Assembly (NCBI RefSeq): GCF_950295315.1 | Contig: NC_080171.1 | Span: 116,555,064 to 116,619,063 of the forward strand | Direction of reading: 5' to 3' | Source of the DNA: Erinaceus europaeus | Taxonomy: Eukaryota > Chordata > Mammalia > Eulipotyphla > Erinaceidae | Length of the DNA stretch: 64,000 bases | Shown: one piece after another, positions 42,684-53,227 of the stretch | Position numbering within the stretch: the first letter of the stretch is position 1 | Layout of the letters: the number at the start of each line of letters is the position of its first letter | Position numbers and translations under genes: made by a program | Notes under the pieces: model-generated | Databases searched by the model: none | The model's input: only the letters and a program-made list of their open reading frames with translations | Told to the model about the DNA's origin: nothing

Positions 42684-43930
42684 GCAGAACCCAACAGGCA
42701 ATGCAGCCCTAGGACATAAGTATGTCAAAGTATGTTAAGTATGTTATTCTTTAGAAAATGGGTGTAACTTCCAGAAAACTGAGAATGCTGACCTCTAGGG
42801 AAAAGGAGGAATATGACATTAGACAGGACAATGGTGTCTTTTACGACAGTCCTCTTAGCAGTATTGTCTTACTCAAGTTCCAAGTGACACGAACTAAAAT
42901 CACAAATAAAGCACTGCCATGAAAGGGCAAGCCAGACAAGTGGGTAGCATGGGTCTGAACACACCAACACGAGCTGTCTCTGCTCCGGGAGCCAGCTATC
43001 GGCAGAGCCCACAGTTGGAAAGCACACTGAGCAGTCCGGGGACAAACAGCAGACACATAAACAGGGAATGCCGCCCAGGAGCTGCGTCTTAGAGGGAGAT
43101 TAGGGCTTCCAGAAGGGCAGGAAAACGTCCTTTGAGAAGTCCAGACTGAGTAGTTATACCTGGCTGGACAAAAGGTAGGTCCATGTGGGATTGTCAGAAT
43201 AACACACCCCACTTCTCAAGACTTGGAAAACATAACTGGCAGGGGTAAGTCATGCCAAGTAGAGAAGGGAGAGCCCTGGTGTCCTGAGGTTGCAATATGG
43301 AGACTGTTACCAATAAACAGAGATCAACTCACGGGGAAGCTAGTGAGAGAGGCTTACGGCCCCTTGGAGGGGGGGTGGCTCTAGCCAAGGGTTCTCATGG
43401 CCACATGTGGAGCCATTTCAAATTTGCAAAAGTCAGCTATTCTAATTGAACCTAGGACCACTGTCTCTTTCTACCCTGACCTCCCTCCATCATGGTTCTT
43501 GTCAGGTGGCACTGGCGTGGGTATGGACATATTCAAGTAACACAAAGTTGTTACCTAATGTGTTGCATTTATTGGAGTTTGATGAGATTTTTTTTCTTTT
43601 TCTTTTTTTTTTTTCCCTTGTAAGGTTGGTAGTCACTCCTCTTTATAACTTAGCACCTTAGGTAGAAATGACTTCCAGAAAAGCTTCTACTTTCACACCA
43701 ACTGGCCTGGCCTGGTGACATAAATGACAGGCCCAGAAGAGAGTGGACAAGGGGCAGCAGCATGTGGGATCATGGGAAAAGACAAAGTTTCAACTGTATG
43801 GACTCAGGGAGCCAGAAACTAGCCTGTGGGGACTTCTTCCACATCTCATAACTCGAATATTACATTATTAGCAATAACTTCTAATCAGTCATGTCAGAAA
43901 GGCAAGATCTACTGTCTCCATGAAAATATT
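42684..43930. other. Unique sequence, probable IMPA2 intron 1
   Basis: No SINE is recognised and no coding exon is found. A T-rich run at 43590-43617 is the only low-complexity stretch. Confidence 0.5.
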
Positions 43931-43934
43931 ACAC

Positions 43935-44098
43935 GGGGCTTGGCAGTGGCACACCTGGTTGAGTACACATGCACAATGAGCCTGCTTCAAGCCCCACTCT
44001 CCACCAGTAAGGGGAAAAGCTTCACTAGCAGGTGTTTGTCTTTCTCTCTTCTCCTTCCCTGTCAACTTCTGTCTCTATCCAAAATCAATAAAAATCTC
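43935..44098 (+). repeat. SINE, family D, degraded
   Basis: GGCTTGGCAGTGGCACACCT head, weak internal match, then CTGTCTCTATCCAA and a short A-rich end. Confidence 0.7.
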
Positions 44099-45490
44099 TT
44101 GGGAGGGTCCCTACCTCTGCTCTGTTCCTTCAGACTCAGGAACTCAGCACACGGAATCTAGTCTCTGGAACAGCTGAAAATAGTCAACTTAATAAACTAG
44201 CACAACTTTGGCTACTGGTGAAGGGTGGGCATGTTGGGCCACAAGAACAAGGTAACTGTGCCAAACACTTTCAACTAAGGACTGAGGAAAGGATTGCCTG
44301 TACCTTCTCATACCTTACTGGGCTGACTGAAGACTAGGTTTTCTGTCAGCACTCTACTACTGTGAGAACATCAAGACAATTCATTCCTCTTTTACCAGGT
44401 TACGATGACCTTGTGTGGCTTCTGTTTGTTCCAGTCACAGACCATTCTGGCCACTCTCTCCCCCACTGCCAGGCAGGCAGGAAGCATCAGCATAATGCCC
44501 AAGAGGGAGCCTGGAGTCCTGGGCTTCCTGACCAGACTCCTAATGGCAGAATCCTATTTCACCCCTGTCCTGCTCTTAAAAAAGAAAAAAAAAGTAAGAA
44601 AGAAAAAAAGCTCTTTTTATGTTGCCGGCAAATTGTAAAAAACATAAGATATCTCGTTAAGTCAAAATTCAAGAGACCTATAAGATTATATCTACCATAT
44701 TACCAGCTCTATAGGAGCATTTGCGACACAGAATAAAAACATTGAAACCTAAGGTTTCTTCAAGGATCTAAGTGTGAAATCTACACACTCACACACTCGG
44801 CCATCCCACCAGAGTTTGCACAGTAGTTAGTGCCTGGCTCCTAACTGGCTCCTCCTCACGGCAGAGCAGGGTTAGATGGAAGCCAAGCATCACTAAATAT
44901 GATGTTCACTCTGGAAAGAAAGCAAAGGGCCTCCCTCCACCACTGCTTTGCTTTCCAGGAAGACTGCCCATAAACTTTATCATCAGGATCAGGACAAGTT
45001 AAGGTTTGGGTTTCCTTCAGGAGGGAAATGTGGTGAGGCTGTAGGATAAAGTTTCACAACATCCCTCTGAAGACTCACTAACTTTCCATGGGAGCTGCTG
45101 AGTCTTGGGTCTCTCTGAAGCCACAGAGGGAGTAGCTTCCAATTAAAAAAAAAAAAGTGTCCACTCGGTGTGAATGATTACGTTAGAGGGGAGATTAAAG
45201 TGCTAGTCACTATGTATGTGGCCACTCACTTCAAATGGAAGGTTGGTGATCACTGGATTCTTAACACCAACAGAAAACTTGTAGAGAGTTTTCAGATGGC
45301 TAGGGCTGAAAAAGGAAAAAATGCTCTTGGGATAAAAAAAGAAGAGAAAATCCTGTCTGCCCACATAGCTTCTTCTCTTGTCCCTCTTCAGCTTCCAAAT
45401 CATCAGAATACATGTACCTTTATGAGCAAAGCAGGAGTTAAACATTTTCCCACTGAATCTAATCCTGCCTTGACACCCACTCCTTCACCC
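44099..45490. other. Unique sequence, probable IMPA2 intron 1
   Basis: Open frames at 44362-44736 and 45170-45532 lack recognisable homology and conserved splice sites, so I do not call them genes. A-rich runs occur near 44578-44610 and 45145. Confidence 0.5.
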
Positions 45491-45494
45491 TCCG

Positions 45495-45560
45495 GGATGG
45501 ACTGTGCACCTACTGTGTGCCGGGTACCTTGAAGACAGAGAAACAAAGCCCACAGAGAAA
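45495..45560 (+). repeat. Possible L2/MIR3-type 3' end
   Basis: ACCTACTGTGTGCCGGGTAC followed by a run resembling the end of ancient LINE2-type repeats. It is a short fragment, so family assignment is tentative. Confidence 0.4.
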
Positions 45561-45640
45561 TGAAGTGAGGAGCTAAGCTACATTCTCATAAGCTAGTCAC
45601 TGGTTTTCTTTAGCTCTGCAGCTTTATTTTTCATCCTTCC

Positions 45641-45675
45641 GGTGGTGGTGGTGGTGGTGGTGGTGGTGGTGGTGG
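45641..45675. repeat. (GGT)n microsatellite
   Basis: About eleven GGT units, G-rich on the plus strand, within putative IMPA2 intron 1. Confidence 0.95.
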
Positions 45676-45960
45676 TAACAGAGTCCCTCCAACTGCTAAG
45701 CAAAAGCACTTTTAGGCTGTGGGTTAGAGAGCAGATTCAGGATGCTGGAGGAAAGATAATCAAGTAAGACAGGGGGGCTTTAAACCTGGGGGTGGGGGAG
45801 TGGAGTAGCAAACACGCCCCAGATTTCTGGCCACTGGATCAACTCAAAGGTCCCTCAAAACAAACAGCTGCAGGATTCAAGGCTGGGGGTGGGGGTGGGG
45901 GGGTAGAGGAATGTAAATCCCTAAACTGATATGCACAAGCTATTCTCACCAAATCTCAAC

Positions 45961-45983
45961 GCAAAAAAAAAAAAAAAAAAAAA
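45961..45983. repeat. Poly-A run and short simple repeats
   Basis: A homopolymer of about 23 A within unique sequence, preceded by G-rich runs at about 45885-45903. Confidence 0.9.
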
Positions 45984-46138
45984 TCAAGTCACCTACAGCT
46001 GACCATTCAAACGCCAAAGAAGAGGGGGGGTGAAGTGGGTCCTGCCTCGTGGGTGACTGCCACCAACCACCCTGGGATGAGGTGTGCACCTCCCTGGCTC
46101 CTGGAGCGGGGTGAGGAAGGTAAGGGAGAAGGACTGCT

Positions 46139-46141
<3 letters not shown>

Positions 46142-46176
<35 letters not shown>
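46142..46176. repeat. (CA)n microsatellite in IMPA2 intron 1
   Basis: About 17 CA units some 340 bp inside intron 1 from the donor, at the edge of the CpG island. Confidence 0.95.
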
Positions 46177-46179
<3 letters not shown>

Positions 46180-46515
46180 GACTTCTTTCAAAGTATCGTG
46201 CCCTAGCACCCTCGGTCTGCGGATGCCAGACGCCCACCGCATGCGGGCAGCCTTACTCCTGCACCCTTAGACCCTCCTCTTCCTCCCGGGACCCCGGATC
46301 GCCGCCCCCCACTCCCCCGGGACCTCATACAGCCCTGGGCCAGGCTCTCCTAGCTGCAGAAAGTGGTCTTCTTTCCTCGCCTGGACTTTTTTGGTTTTTT
46401 TTGGCTCGGACTTGCAGAAGTTGCGAGTGGGCGTGATGAAGGCAGAGCGCCCTCCCGCCTGGTCGCGCCGCCCAGCACCCTGCCCCGCGGCTGCGGGGTG
46501 CGGGGTCTTGCTCAC

Positions 46516-46611
46516 CTGTCCCGCCCGCAGCGCCAGCTGCACCGCCGCCTCGAAGCACTCCTCCCAGGGGTCCCCCGCGGGCGCTGCCTTGTCCTGGTCG
46601 CTCGGCTTCAT
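46516..46611 (-). CDS. IMPA2: IMPA2 coding exon 1 (inositol monophosphatase 2, partial)
   Basis: The 32 codons begin MKPS, contain PWEECFEAAVQLALRAGQ and end exactly at a CAG|GTGAGC splice donor (GT at 46515-46514). Human IMPA2 exon 1 is also 32 codons long and ends at the same Gly-Gln, so gene identity and exon boundary agree. The start ATG (46611-46609) has A at -3. IMPA2 is a cytosolic Mg2+-dependent, lithium-sensitive phosphatase that hydrolyses inositol monophosphates to myo-inositol. This exon holds only the N-terminal helix region; the metal-binding motifs (GEE-like, DPIDGT, WD) lie in later exons that are not visible here. The exon ends in phase 0. The human residue GEDQ near the N terminus reads DQDK here and the rest is nearly identical. 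It lies in a CpG island. The identity is strong, and the gene continues into sequence missing at the 42.5 kb gap. Confidence 0.93.
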
Positions 46612-46936
46612 CGTGGCCTCGTCGGGCGCCGCCACCGCCAGATCTGCTCGCCGGGCCCCCACGGGCTCCCGTTGCCCCGACACCGGCCTCCGCACGCCCC
46701 CCGCTCCCCCGCGCGCCAGCAGCCGCCGGACACACAGCTGTGCCCGCTGGAAGGGCTAAGAACTGGCCGCCGGCCAGGGAGCCCCAACGCGCCTCAGGCC
46801 CCGCCTCCTGCCCGGAGCCCCGCCCCCAGCGCCGAGCCCCGCCCTTCCCCATTAGCCACGCCCCGCGCCGAGGCCGCGGTGCCTCTGCTGGTTCCCCCCC
46901 AGCTTCCGCCTCCCTCCGCGCGCGCGCTCTCCGTAG

Positions 46937-47262
46937 CACGTCTAGCTTCCCGCCCAGCCCGGCCCCGCCCCAAGGCCTGCTTCTCTCTGCCGCGCGCTCA
47001 ACCAAGCCACGCCCCAGCACTAGGCTCCGCCCCCATCTCTAAGCCACGCCCCATCCCAGCCCCTCTAGGCCGCCCGCTTGCCCAAACCACGCCCCATCCC
47101 TACGCCCCCCACCCCCGAAGCACGAAGCACCGCCCCTCCCCTCATCACGTCTCGCTTCCCGCCCAGCCCGGCCCCGCCCCAAGGCCTACATCCCTATCGC
47201 GCGCTCGCCCAAGCCACGCCCCAGCCGTAGGCTCCACCCCCCAGCCGAAGCCCCGCCCCGGG
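46937..47262. repeat. 209-bp tandem duplication in the IMPA2 promoter
   Basis: Copy 1 starts at 46937 and copy 2 at 47146, both with CACGTCT(A/C)GCTTCCCGCC followed by the same CAGCCCGGCCCCGCCCCAAG. Similarity continues through CGCGCGCTC, AAGCCACGCCCCAGC and TAGGCTCC, then decays near 47260. Each copy carries GC boxes and CACCC-type boxes, so the duplication raises the number of candidate Sp/KLF sites upstream of the start codon. Confidence 0.85.
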
Positions 47263-47400
47263 CCCGCTTCTGCCTGCAGAAAGCTGCTAGGCCTACCTGG
47301 CTGCACATGGGAGGCATCAAACGTTCAGATATAGTAGATGCCCGGGGCCTCGTCTAGGGTCGTGGTTGTGAGCGACCCAGGCTTTGACTCTGGCCTAGCA

Positions 47401-48595
47401 CCAATGTCCAGTGCCCGCAGGCAGGTCAGCTGCCCGGCCGTTAGTAAGCACGTGGCCCAAGGGGTGATCAAGTCCTAGAGGAGCTTTTACCTCTTCTGAA
47501 GTGTCACTTTTTCTCAGCGGAAGGCGGCCGGAACCGTAGGGGGTGTACTCTGCAAGCTGGGTCCTCCACTGCCCTTGTCCTCCTTGAAATGAGCACAAAG
47601 CCCCTGCGTTCCTGCATGTTTGGATGCAAACAAGCTTTCATGCAAGCTAAACACCAAGACACTTAAGATGAAAGTCTCTGGATTTTATAAGCTGAATCAA
47701 AACTGGTGTGGAACCTAAACCTAGCCCCTCTCTCTAAATAGGAATGACCTTTTCGACCTTGGATTCTTTTACTTGGCTAAACACTGGCACCAGCGAAGAT
47801 AAATACAAAGCATTTCCCAAGAGGGTGGCTCCGTGTTTTCCAGTTGAATTTCATAAGCTGCTGGACCTACCTCTTTATAAAAGATGCTAACGCATATAAA
47901 AGTATTCTCAAATTCCTCTTGTCAGAATCTGGGAGGACAATGGGAGTTTGTACAAGAACCTTCCTTGATGGGACTTTTCAAATGACAAAGTTAAAACTTT
48001 GCAGCTATTTGTCTGCAAGTATTTTATGTTGAAACGCCTTGTGGAAGAAATTCAGGCCTATGGTGTGTAAGAGACAAAAATTTTAAATAAGAAAGAACTA
48101 AGAAGCCAGAGCTTCTCGTGTTCATCCATACTCAGCTCACAGCTCAGAAAACTAGAACTCGAACTGCCTTAGCTCCCACCTCAAGCAGCTTGAAAGCAGC
48201 TAAGGAGGTGCACCAATACTTTTGTTGTTGTTGTTTGTATGGTTCAAGACTTTCAAGATAGAGAGCTGAAGTTCTGAAAATACTTAAGGCTGTTCTGAAT
48301 GCTTCATTCTGAAGTTAAATGCATTCGGTTTGATCTTTATTGTAGGTCCCCCTCCCCCCAGATAATTTCTTCCACCAAGTACCATTAGGAAGTGATGAAA
48401 TCTCTGATTCCTTCTCAGCTCCTTTTTCTGAACATCTATCGCCATTCCCTCTCTTGGGCCATTCCAGAGCTCACCTACACCAGTTATTATTAGAGTTATA
48501 AGGTGAACATTCACCTTATAACTGCATCGCACCCTATCGAAATACCTGAAGAAAAGACTTTACAACTTCCTTGCCTAACTTCCAAATACCTTGAG
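47401..48595. other. IMPA2 upstream flank, unique sequence
   Basis: Unique, moderately AT-rich DNA with no interspersed repeat recognised. The small open frames at 47395-47598, 47844-48032 and 48284-48532 have no support. Confidence 0.55.
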
Positions 48596-48597
48596 GC

Positions 48598-48882
48598 AGT
48601 ATCATGTGGTTTTTACCAGTATGAACTTCAGAATTAGTCAGATATCTCTAAGTTAGAGTACTGACATTATTTCTTCTTTATGTAGATTTAAATAAGGAAC
48701 AAATAACCTTTCTGGGTCAGTTTCCTCAGTGGTAAAGGGTTTGTTTTGTAAGAATGATATAGGTTCTTATATATATGTTTGGCACTTGTGAGTTTGCTCT
48801 TATTATAGACTTGCTCACTACTGTAGTTTCAAGTGATCAGCATGCTTCTTGGCATAGAACAGGTACTTAGTAAATACCTGGG
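48598..48882 (+). repeat. MIR, nearly full length
   Basis: GTATCATGTGGTTTTTACCA resembles the MIR head, GTCAGTTTCCTCAGTGGTAA its core, and GGCATAGAACAGGTACTTAG followed by TAAATAC its end. Order and spacing agree with an old MIR. Confidence 0.8.
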
Positions 48883-48884
48883 AC

Positions 48885-49065
48885 TGGAGAGCTCGCTCAC
48901 TGAGTAGGAAGCATGCCTTGTCATGTGAATGACCCTACTTCAAATCCTGTCACCACATATAAGATACTACAGCAGCAGAGGGGGTTCCAATGCTCTGGTG
49001 CCTCTCTTATACTGTATATGTAAATGAAAAGATATTCCAGAAAGGTAAAAAAAATCACACATGTT
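48885..49065 (+). repeat. Degraded tRNA-like SINE
   Basis: GGGACTGGAGAGCTCGCTCA head followed by TTCAAATCCTGTCACC (B-box-like) and CAATGCTCTGGTGCCTCTCT. It appears older than the A, B and D copies. Confidence 0.55.
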
Positions 49066-49168
49066 CGAGGACCCAATTCTTAACAAACAAACAAACGTTC
49101 AGGGCTGATGGGCGGATCTCTCAGTAGCAGATACACGTTACTGTAAGAGATGGTTAGATCTTCTCTTT

Positions 49169-50215
49169 TTTTTTTATTTAAGAAAGGATTAATTAACAAA
49201 ACCATAGGGTAGGAGGGGTACAACTCCACACAATTCCCACCACCCAATCTCCATATCCCACCCCCTCCCCTGATAGCTTTCCCATTCTCTATCCCCCTGG
49301 GAGCATGGACCCAGGGTCATTGTGGGTTGCAGAAGGTGGAAGGTCTGGCTTCTGTAATTGCTTCCCCACTGAACATGGGCGTTGACTGGTCGGTCCATGC
49401 TCCCAGTCTGCCTCTCTCTTTCCCTAGTAGGGTGTGTCTCTGGGGAAGCTGAGCTCCAGGACACATTGGTGGGGTCTTCAATCCAGGGAAGCTTGGCCAG
49501 CATCCTGATGGCATCTGGAACCTGGTGACTGAAAAGAGAGTTAACATACGAAGCCAAACAAATTGTTGAGCAATCATGGACCCAAAGCTTGGAATAGTGG
49601 AGAGGAAGTGTTAGGGGGATACTCACTGCAAACTTTAATGTACTTCTGCTTTCAGGTATATATTTTGCAGTAGCAAAAGCTTAGACCAAGTAGATCAGAA
49701 GCATCCAATAGCACAGCTATATACAAGATACTGGGTACTGTACAGCAAACCATAACAAAAGGACTTTTCAAAGTTAACCCAATTACCAAATAATGTGATG
49801 ATAACATTAACTATCGATTGTCTTTTTGAACCCTAAGACAGCAGGAACCTCACATCTCCACTATAGAGCCCCTACTTCCCCCAGTCCTGGAACCCTTGGA
49901 TAGGACCCACTTTCCCGTATGCCTCTCCCAATCCACATCAAATAATATTGCATCCGCCAACCACAACCTAACCAATGCAACGATTGCCACCTCAACATGC
50001 TTCACTTCAGACTGTGTCCAGAGACTTCACGTGTGGAATGACAACCCTTCAGCTTCATTACTCGGGTGAGACCTTTCCTTTCATAGTATACTCTAATTTC
50101 ATCTCAGGTAGTTCACTTTCTAACAAAGTCCCAAAACCTAGATATACACCAGTTTCTGTGAGAGACAGCATATGTTCACACGTATCCATAAACTACTGCA
50201 AAATATATATCTGAA
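49169..50215 (-). mobile_element. 5'-truncated L1 insertion, hedgehog-type 3' UTR
   Basis: The plus strand begins with a poly-T (the element's poly-A tail). The insert is bracketed by AGATCTTCTCTTT at about 49156-49168 and again at 50217-50229, a typical L1 target-site duplication. It contains the block CTTCTGTAATTGCTTCCCCA and TCATTGTGGGTTGCAGAAGG that recurs elsewhere in the window. No ORF2 domain is retained, so this is the 3' kilobase only. Confidence 0.8.
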
Positions 50216-50261
50216 AGATCTTCTCTTTAAAGGAACATGAATAGAACAATCACTTAGTACA

Positions 50262-50513
50262 ATTTTTTTACTGTTGTAGTTATTATTGTTGTTGATGATG
50301 ATGTCATCGTTGTTGGATAGGACAGAGAGAAATGGAGAGAGGAGGGGAAGACAGAGAGGGGGAGTGAAAGACAGACACCTGCAGACCTGCTTCACCACCT
50401 GTGAAGTGACTCCCCTGCAGGTGGGGAGCCAGGGGCTCAAACTGGGATCCTTCCTCCGGTCCTTGTGCTTTGTGCCACCTGCGCTTAACCTGCTGCGCTA
50501 CCGCCCGACTCCC
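50262..50513 (-). repeat. SINE, family A
   Basis: From CTGTTGTAGTTATTATTGTT to ACCGCCCGACTCCC. The tRNA-like head is well preserved. Confidence 0.9.
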
Positions 50514-50529
50514 TAGTTCTGTATTCTTT

Positions 50530-50805
50530 AGGTCAGATAATACTTACTTGCCATGCTTGCTAATCTTTCAGTAGAGACCCTCAGTCTCTCTTCCTCCTCT
50601 CCTTATTTAGACAACGGGGAGACTGTGAGCTCTGAAGCCCAGCCCAGGGGTGGAGGAGACAGTTCTCTGTCAGGTATAAAAGAAAGGAGGAGGGTGAAGG
50701 GGGCGCTCTGCTGCCCGACTGCCACTGTTGGCTACACACCCTTTTTGCACAAGAATAAACCTTGCTTCTACTCCTTCTTATTTTCTTCCTTGACAAGTCA
50801 TTTTA
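50530..50805 (+). mobile_element. Probable class I LTR
   Basis: GTATAAAAG TATA box (about 50674-50682), a C-rich leader CTGCTGCCCGACTGCC, then AATAAA at 50754-50759 about 80 bp downstream and a T/C-rich end. This U3-R-U5 arrangement is typical of ERV1 LTRs. The ends are uncertain and no partner LTR is seen. Confidence 0.45.
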
Positions 50806-50964
50806 ATTGGACATCATTTACAATATTACCATGTGCAAAGTACCAGGTGTGAGCCCCAGACAATCATGTAGGAGCAGCTGCAAGGTGGAATCTTCATGCA
50901 TAGTGGAGCCATGCTATAGTGTCTCTCCTCTCTCTCTCTCTCTTTTTTTTTTTAAACTTAAAAA

Positions 50965-51255
50965 AAAATTTTTTTTTAATATTTATTTTATTTATTTATT
51001 CCCTTTTGTTGCCCTTGTTGTTTTATTGTTGTAGTTATTATTGTTGTTGTTGTTTTTGGATAGGACAGAGAGAAATGGAGAGAGGAGGAGAAGACAGAGA
51101 GGGGGAGAGAAAGATAGACACCTGCAGACCTGCTTCACCGCCTGTGAAGCGACTCCCCTGCAGGTGGGGAGCCGGGGTTCGAACCGGGATCCTTATGCCG
51201 GTCCTTGTGCTTTGCGCCACCTGCGCTTAACCCGCTGCGCTACCGCCCGACTCCC
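50965..51255 (-). repeat. SINE, family A, young copy
   Basis: Almost perfect agreement with other copies in the window, including GAACCGGGATCCTTATGCC and CTACCGCCCGACTCCC. Confidence 0.92.
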
Positions 51256-51264
51256 TCTCTGTCT

Positions 51265-51485
51265 CTTTTAATATATTTATATGTTTGTTACTGGATAGAG
51301 ACAGACAAAAATTGAGAAAGGAGGGAGAAACGGGGGAGAGAGAAAGGGAGGGAGAGGGAGACCTGCAGCTCTGCTTCACCACTCATGAAGTTTTCCTCCT
51401 GGAGGTGAGGACCAGGGGTTTGAACCTGGGTCCTTGCACACTATAATGTGAGCGCTTAACCAGGTACGCCACCACCTAACCAGCT
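51265..51485 (-). repeat. SINE, family D
   Basis: Reverse copy: GGATAGAGACAGACAAAAAT through TGAACCTGGGTCCTTGCACA to CAGGTACGCCACCACC. Confidence 0.8.
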
Positions 51486-51644
51486 CTCTGCCTCTCTATC
51501 CCTCTCTGTCTCATCCTCTATGTAGAGGAAAAAAAGAAAGAAAAAGGCCACTGGGAGTTGTGTAGGCATCAAACCCCAGAGGTAACCATGGTGGCAAAGA
51601 AAAAACATTCATCAATTATTAAATACTGAAATGAAAGTTTTCTT

Positions 51645-51937
51645 TTTTTAACACTTTTTTTAATGTTTATTTATTCTCCTTTGTTGCCCTTGTTGTTTTA
51701 TTGTTGTAGTCATTGTTGTTATTTATGTCATCGTTGTTGGATAGGACAGAGAGAAGTGGAGAGAGGAGGGGAAGACAGAGAGGGGGAGAGAAAGACAGAC
51801 ACCTGCAGACCTGCTTCACCGCCTGTGAAGTGACTCCCCTGCAGGTGGGGAGCCGGGGGCTCAAACTGGCATCCTTCCGCTTGTCCTTGCACTTTGCACC
51901 ACGTGCGCTTAACCTGCTGTGCTACCGCCTGACTCCC
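51645..51937 (-). repeat. SINE, family A, with 16-bp target duplication
   Basis: Flanked by perfect GAAATGAAAGTTTTCT at 51629-51644 and 51938-51953, which shows insertion by target-primed reverse transcription and a fairly recent date. Confidence 0.93.
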
Positions 51938-51953
51938 GAAATGAAAGTTTTCT

Positions 51954-52858
51954 ATTGAGTTCACCGAATTTCTTGTGCAATAATGATGATTCTCTGTAGA
52001 AACATAAAATAGTTCTTTTCCTTCCAGACCCGGTGTGCCAGTCTACAAGTTGCCTCTTTCAGAGTCCTGGGGAATCACCTCAACCTCAGTAAGCTCCTGC
52101 AGTACTGTGCTCAGTCTTGAAAAATGATTTCCGAACTGCCCCTTCTCACATGTTCACCACACCCCTCACGCCCAGGGTGCAGCCTCCCTGAACATTGGTG
52201 AAGCAGCTTGTAGGTGGGGTGGGGTAGGTTACAAGTTCAAGGAGAGGGTGAAAGAGAACAGGTGTTCTCCTTTGTGTCTTGCCCACTGTGTCCTTATTAA
52301 TCTGGGAGTCACCTCTTCTCATGTCTTTTCAAGGGCAAAGTGTCAATAAACAAAATGTCAAATCATGTTTGTTTGTTTTCCTTCCTACTTCTCAAGGTCC
52401 CCAGGTTTCTTTGAAATCTGATCTTCTTCTCCAGAACCAGGAAATGCTGATTTGACATTTGAGGAGTGTTTTTACTTTGCACCATCTGAAGCCCTGGAAG
52501 TGGGCCCAGCAAAGTCTGACCTCTCTTAATCTCAGGTGTGGAAAGGTGAATCTATGGGCTAAATGTATCTCTCCCAAACCCATGTCCCTCAGAATATAAC
52601 TCTATGTGGGAATCGGGCCTTTAAGTAAGTGTTTATGTTAAAGTAGTGATTGGTTGATTGATGAAGTGAACCCAAGAAGTAACATCATAGATTAGCTGTT
52701 GACTCTCAAACATAAGGTCCTGAGTTTAAGCCCTGACATAGCATACTTCAGAATGATGCTTTGGTTCTCCCCTCCCCCTCCCCTCCTCTCCCCTCCTCTC
52801 TTTCCTTCTTTTTTCTTCTCACCTTCTCTCTCTCTCTCATCAATACCATATTTTAAAA
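51954..52858. other. Unique sequence
   Basis: No interspersed repeat is recognised apart from a pyrimidine-rich tract at 52765-52840. No gene is recognised. Confidence 0.5.
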
Positions 52859-52859
52859 T

Positions 52860-52985
52860 ATGGTAATTAGGGGCTGGGAGACAGCATAATGACTATGCAA
52901 AAGATTTTCAGGCCTGAAGCTCTGAGGGTCTAGGTTCAATCCCCAGCACAACCATCTGCCAGAGCTGATCAGTGTTCTGGTCTCT
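52860..52985 (+). repeat. tRNA-like SINE, family B
   Basis: GGGAGACAGCATAATGACTA head, GGTTCAATCCCCAGCAC B box, GAGCTGATCAGTGTTCTGGT end, followed by a TA microsatellite at 53019-53038. Confidence 0.82.
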
Positions 52986-53038
52986 CTTTCGCTATGTGTT
53001 TTTCTTTCTTTCGTTCATTATATATATATATATATATT

Positions 53039-53227
53039 AGCAAGAAATGGAGACAGGAGGGGAAGACAGAGAGGGGGAGAGAAAGACAGACACCTGCAGA
53101 CCTGCTTCACTGCCTGTGAAGCGACTCCCCTGCAGATGGGGAGCAGGGGGCTCGAACTGGGATCCTTAGCCGATCCTTGCGCTTTCCACCATGTGCGCTT
53201 AACCCGCTGCGCTACAGCCCAACTCCC
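53039..53227 (-). repeat. SINE, family A, tail-less
   Basis: Starts abruptly in the body (AAATGGAGACAGGAGGGG) and runs to the head, so the 3' tail is missing. It abuts the TA microsatellite. Confidence 0.85.

Larger units (their letters stand above)
46190..47400 (-). promoter_or_regulatory. IMPA2: CpG-island promoter and 5' UTR of IMPA2
   Basis: This is the only large GC- and CpG-rich block in the window, and it surrounds the first coding exon. Upstream of the ATG it carries many GC boxes (CCCCGCCC, CTCCGCCCC) and CACCC/KLF-type boxes (GCCACGCCCC at about 46855, 47008, 47042, 47086 and 47214). No TATA box is evident, which fits a housekeeping-type CpG promoter with dispersed starts. The exact transcription start cannot be placed from sequence alone. 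Part of the island is a 209-bp tandem duplication, listed separately. Confidence 0.85.

Noticed and set aside
42359..42728. Open frames spanning the N gap
   Set aside because: They consist mostly of unknown bases.
42841..43212. Candidate IMPA2 exon 2 or CIDEA exon 4 in the 123-codon minus-strand frame
   Set aside because: The translation matches neither the IMPA2 segment after AGQ nor the CIDEA CIDE-C segment.
40596..46611. A genuine IMPA2-CIDEA fusion gene
   Set aside because: IMPA2 exon 1 ends in phase 0 while the CIDEA exon needs two bases from its upstream codon, so direct splicing would be out of frame; an assembly gap lies between them.
46516..46695. N-terminally extended IMPA2 beginning 28 codons upstream
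   Set aside because: The upstream start is GTG, not ATG, and the recognised protein starts at MKPS with a good Kozak context.
46363..47334. Long plus-strand open frame (323 codons) across the IMPA2 CpG island
   Set aside because: Low-stop GC-rich sequence antisense to a known exon and promoter; proline/arginine-rich translation with no homology.
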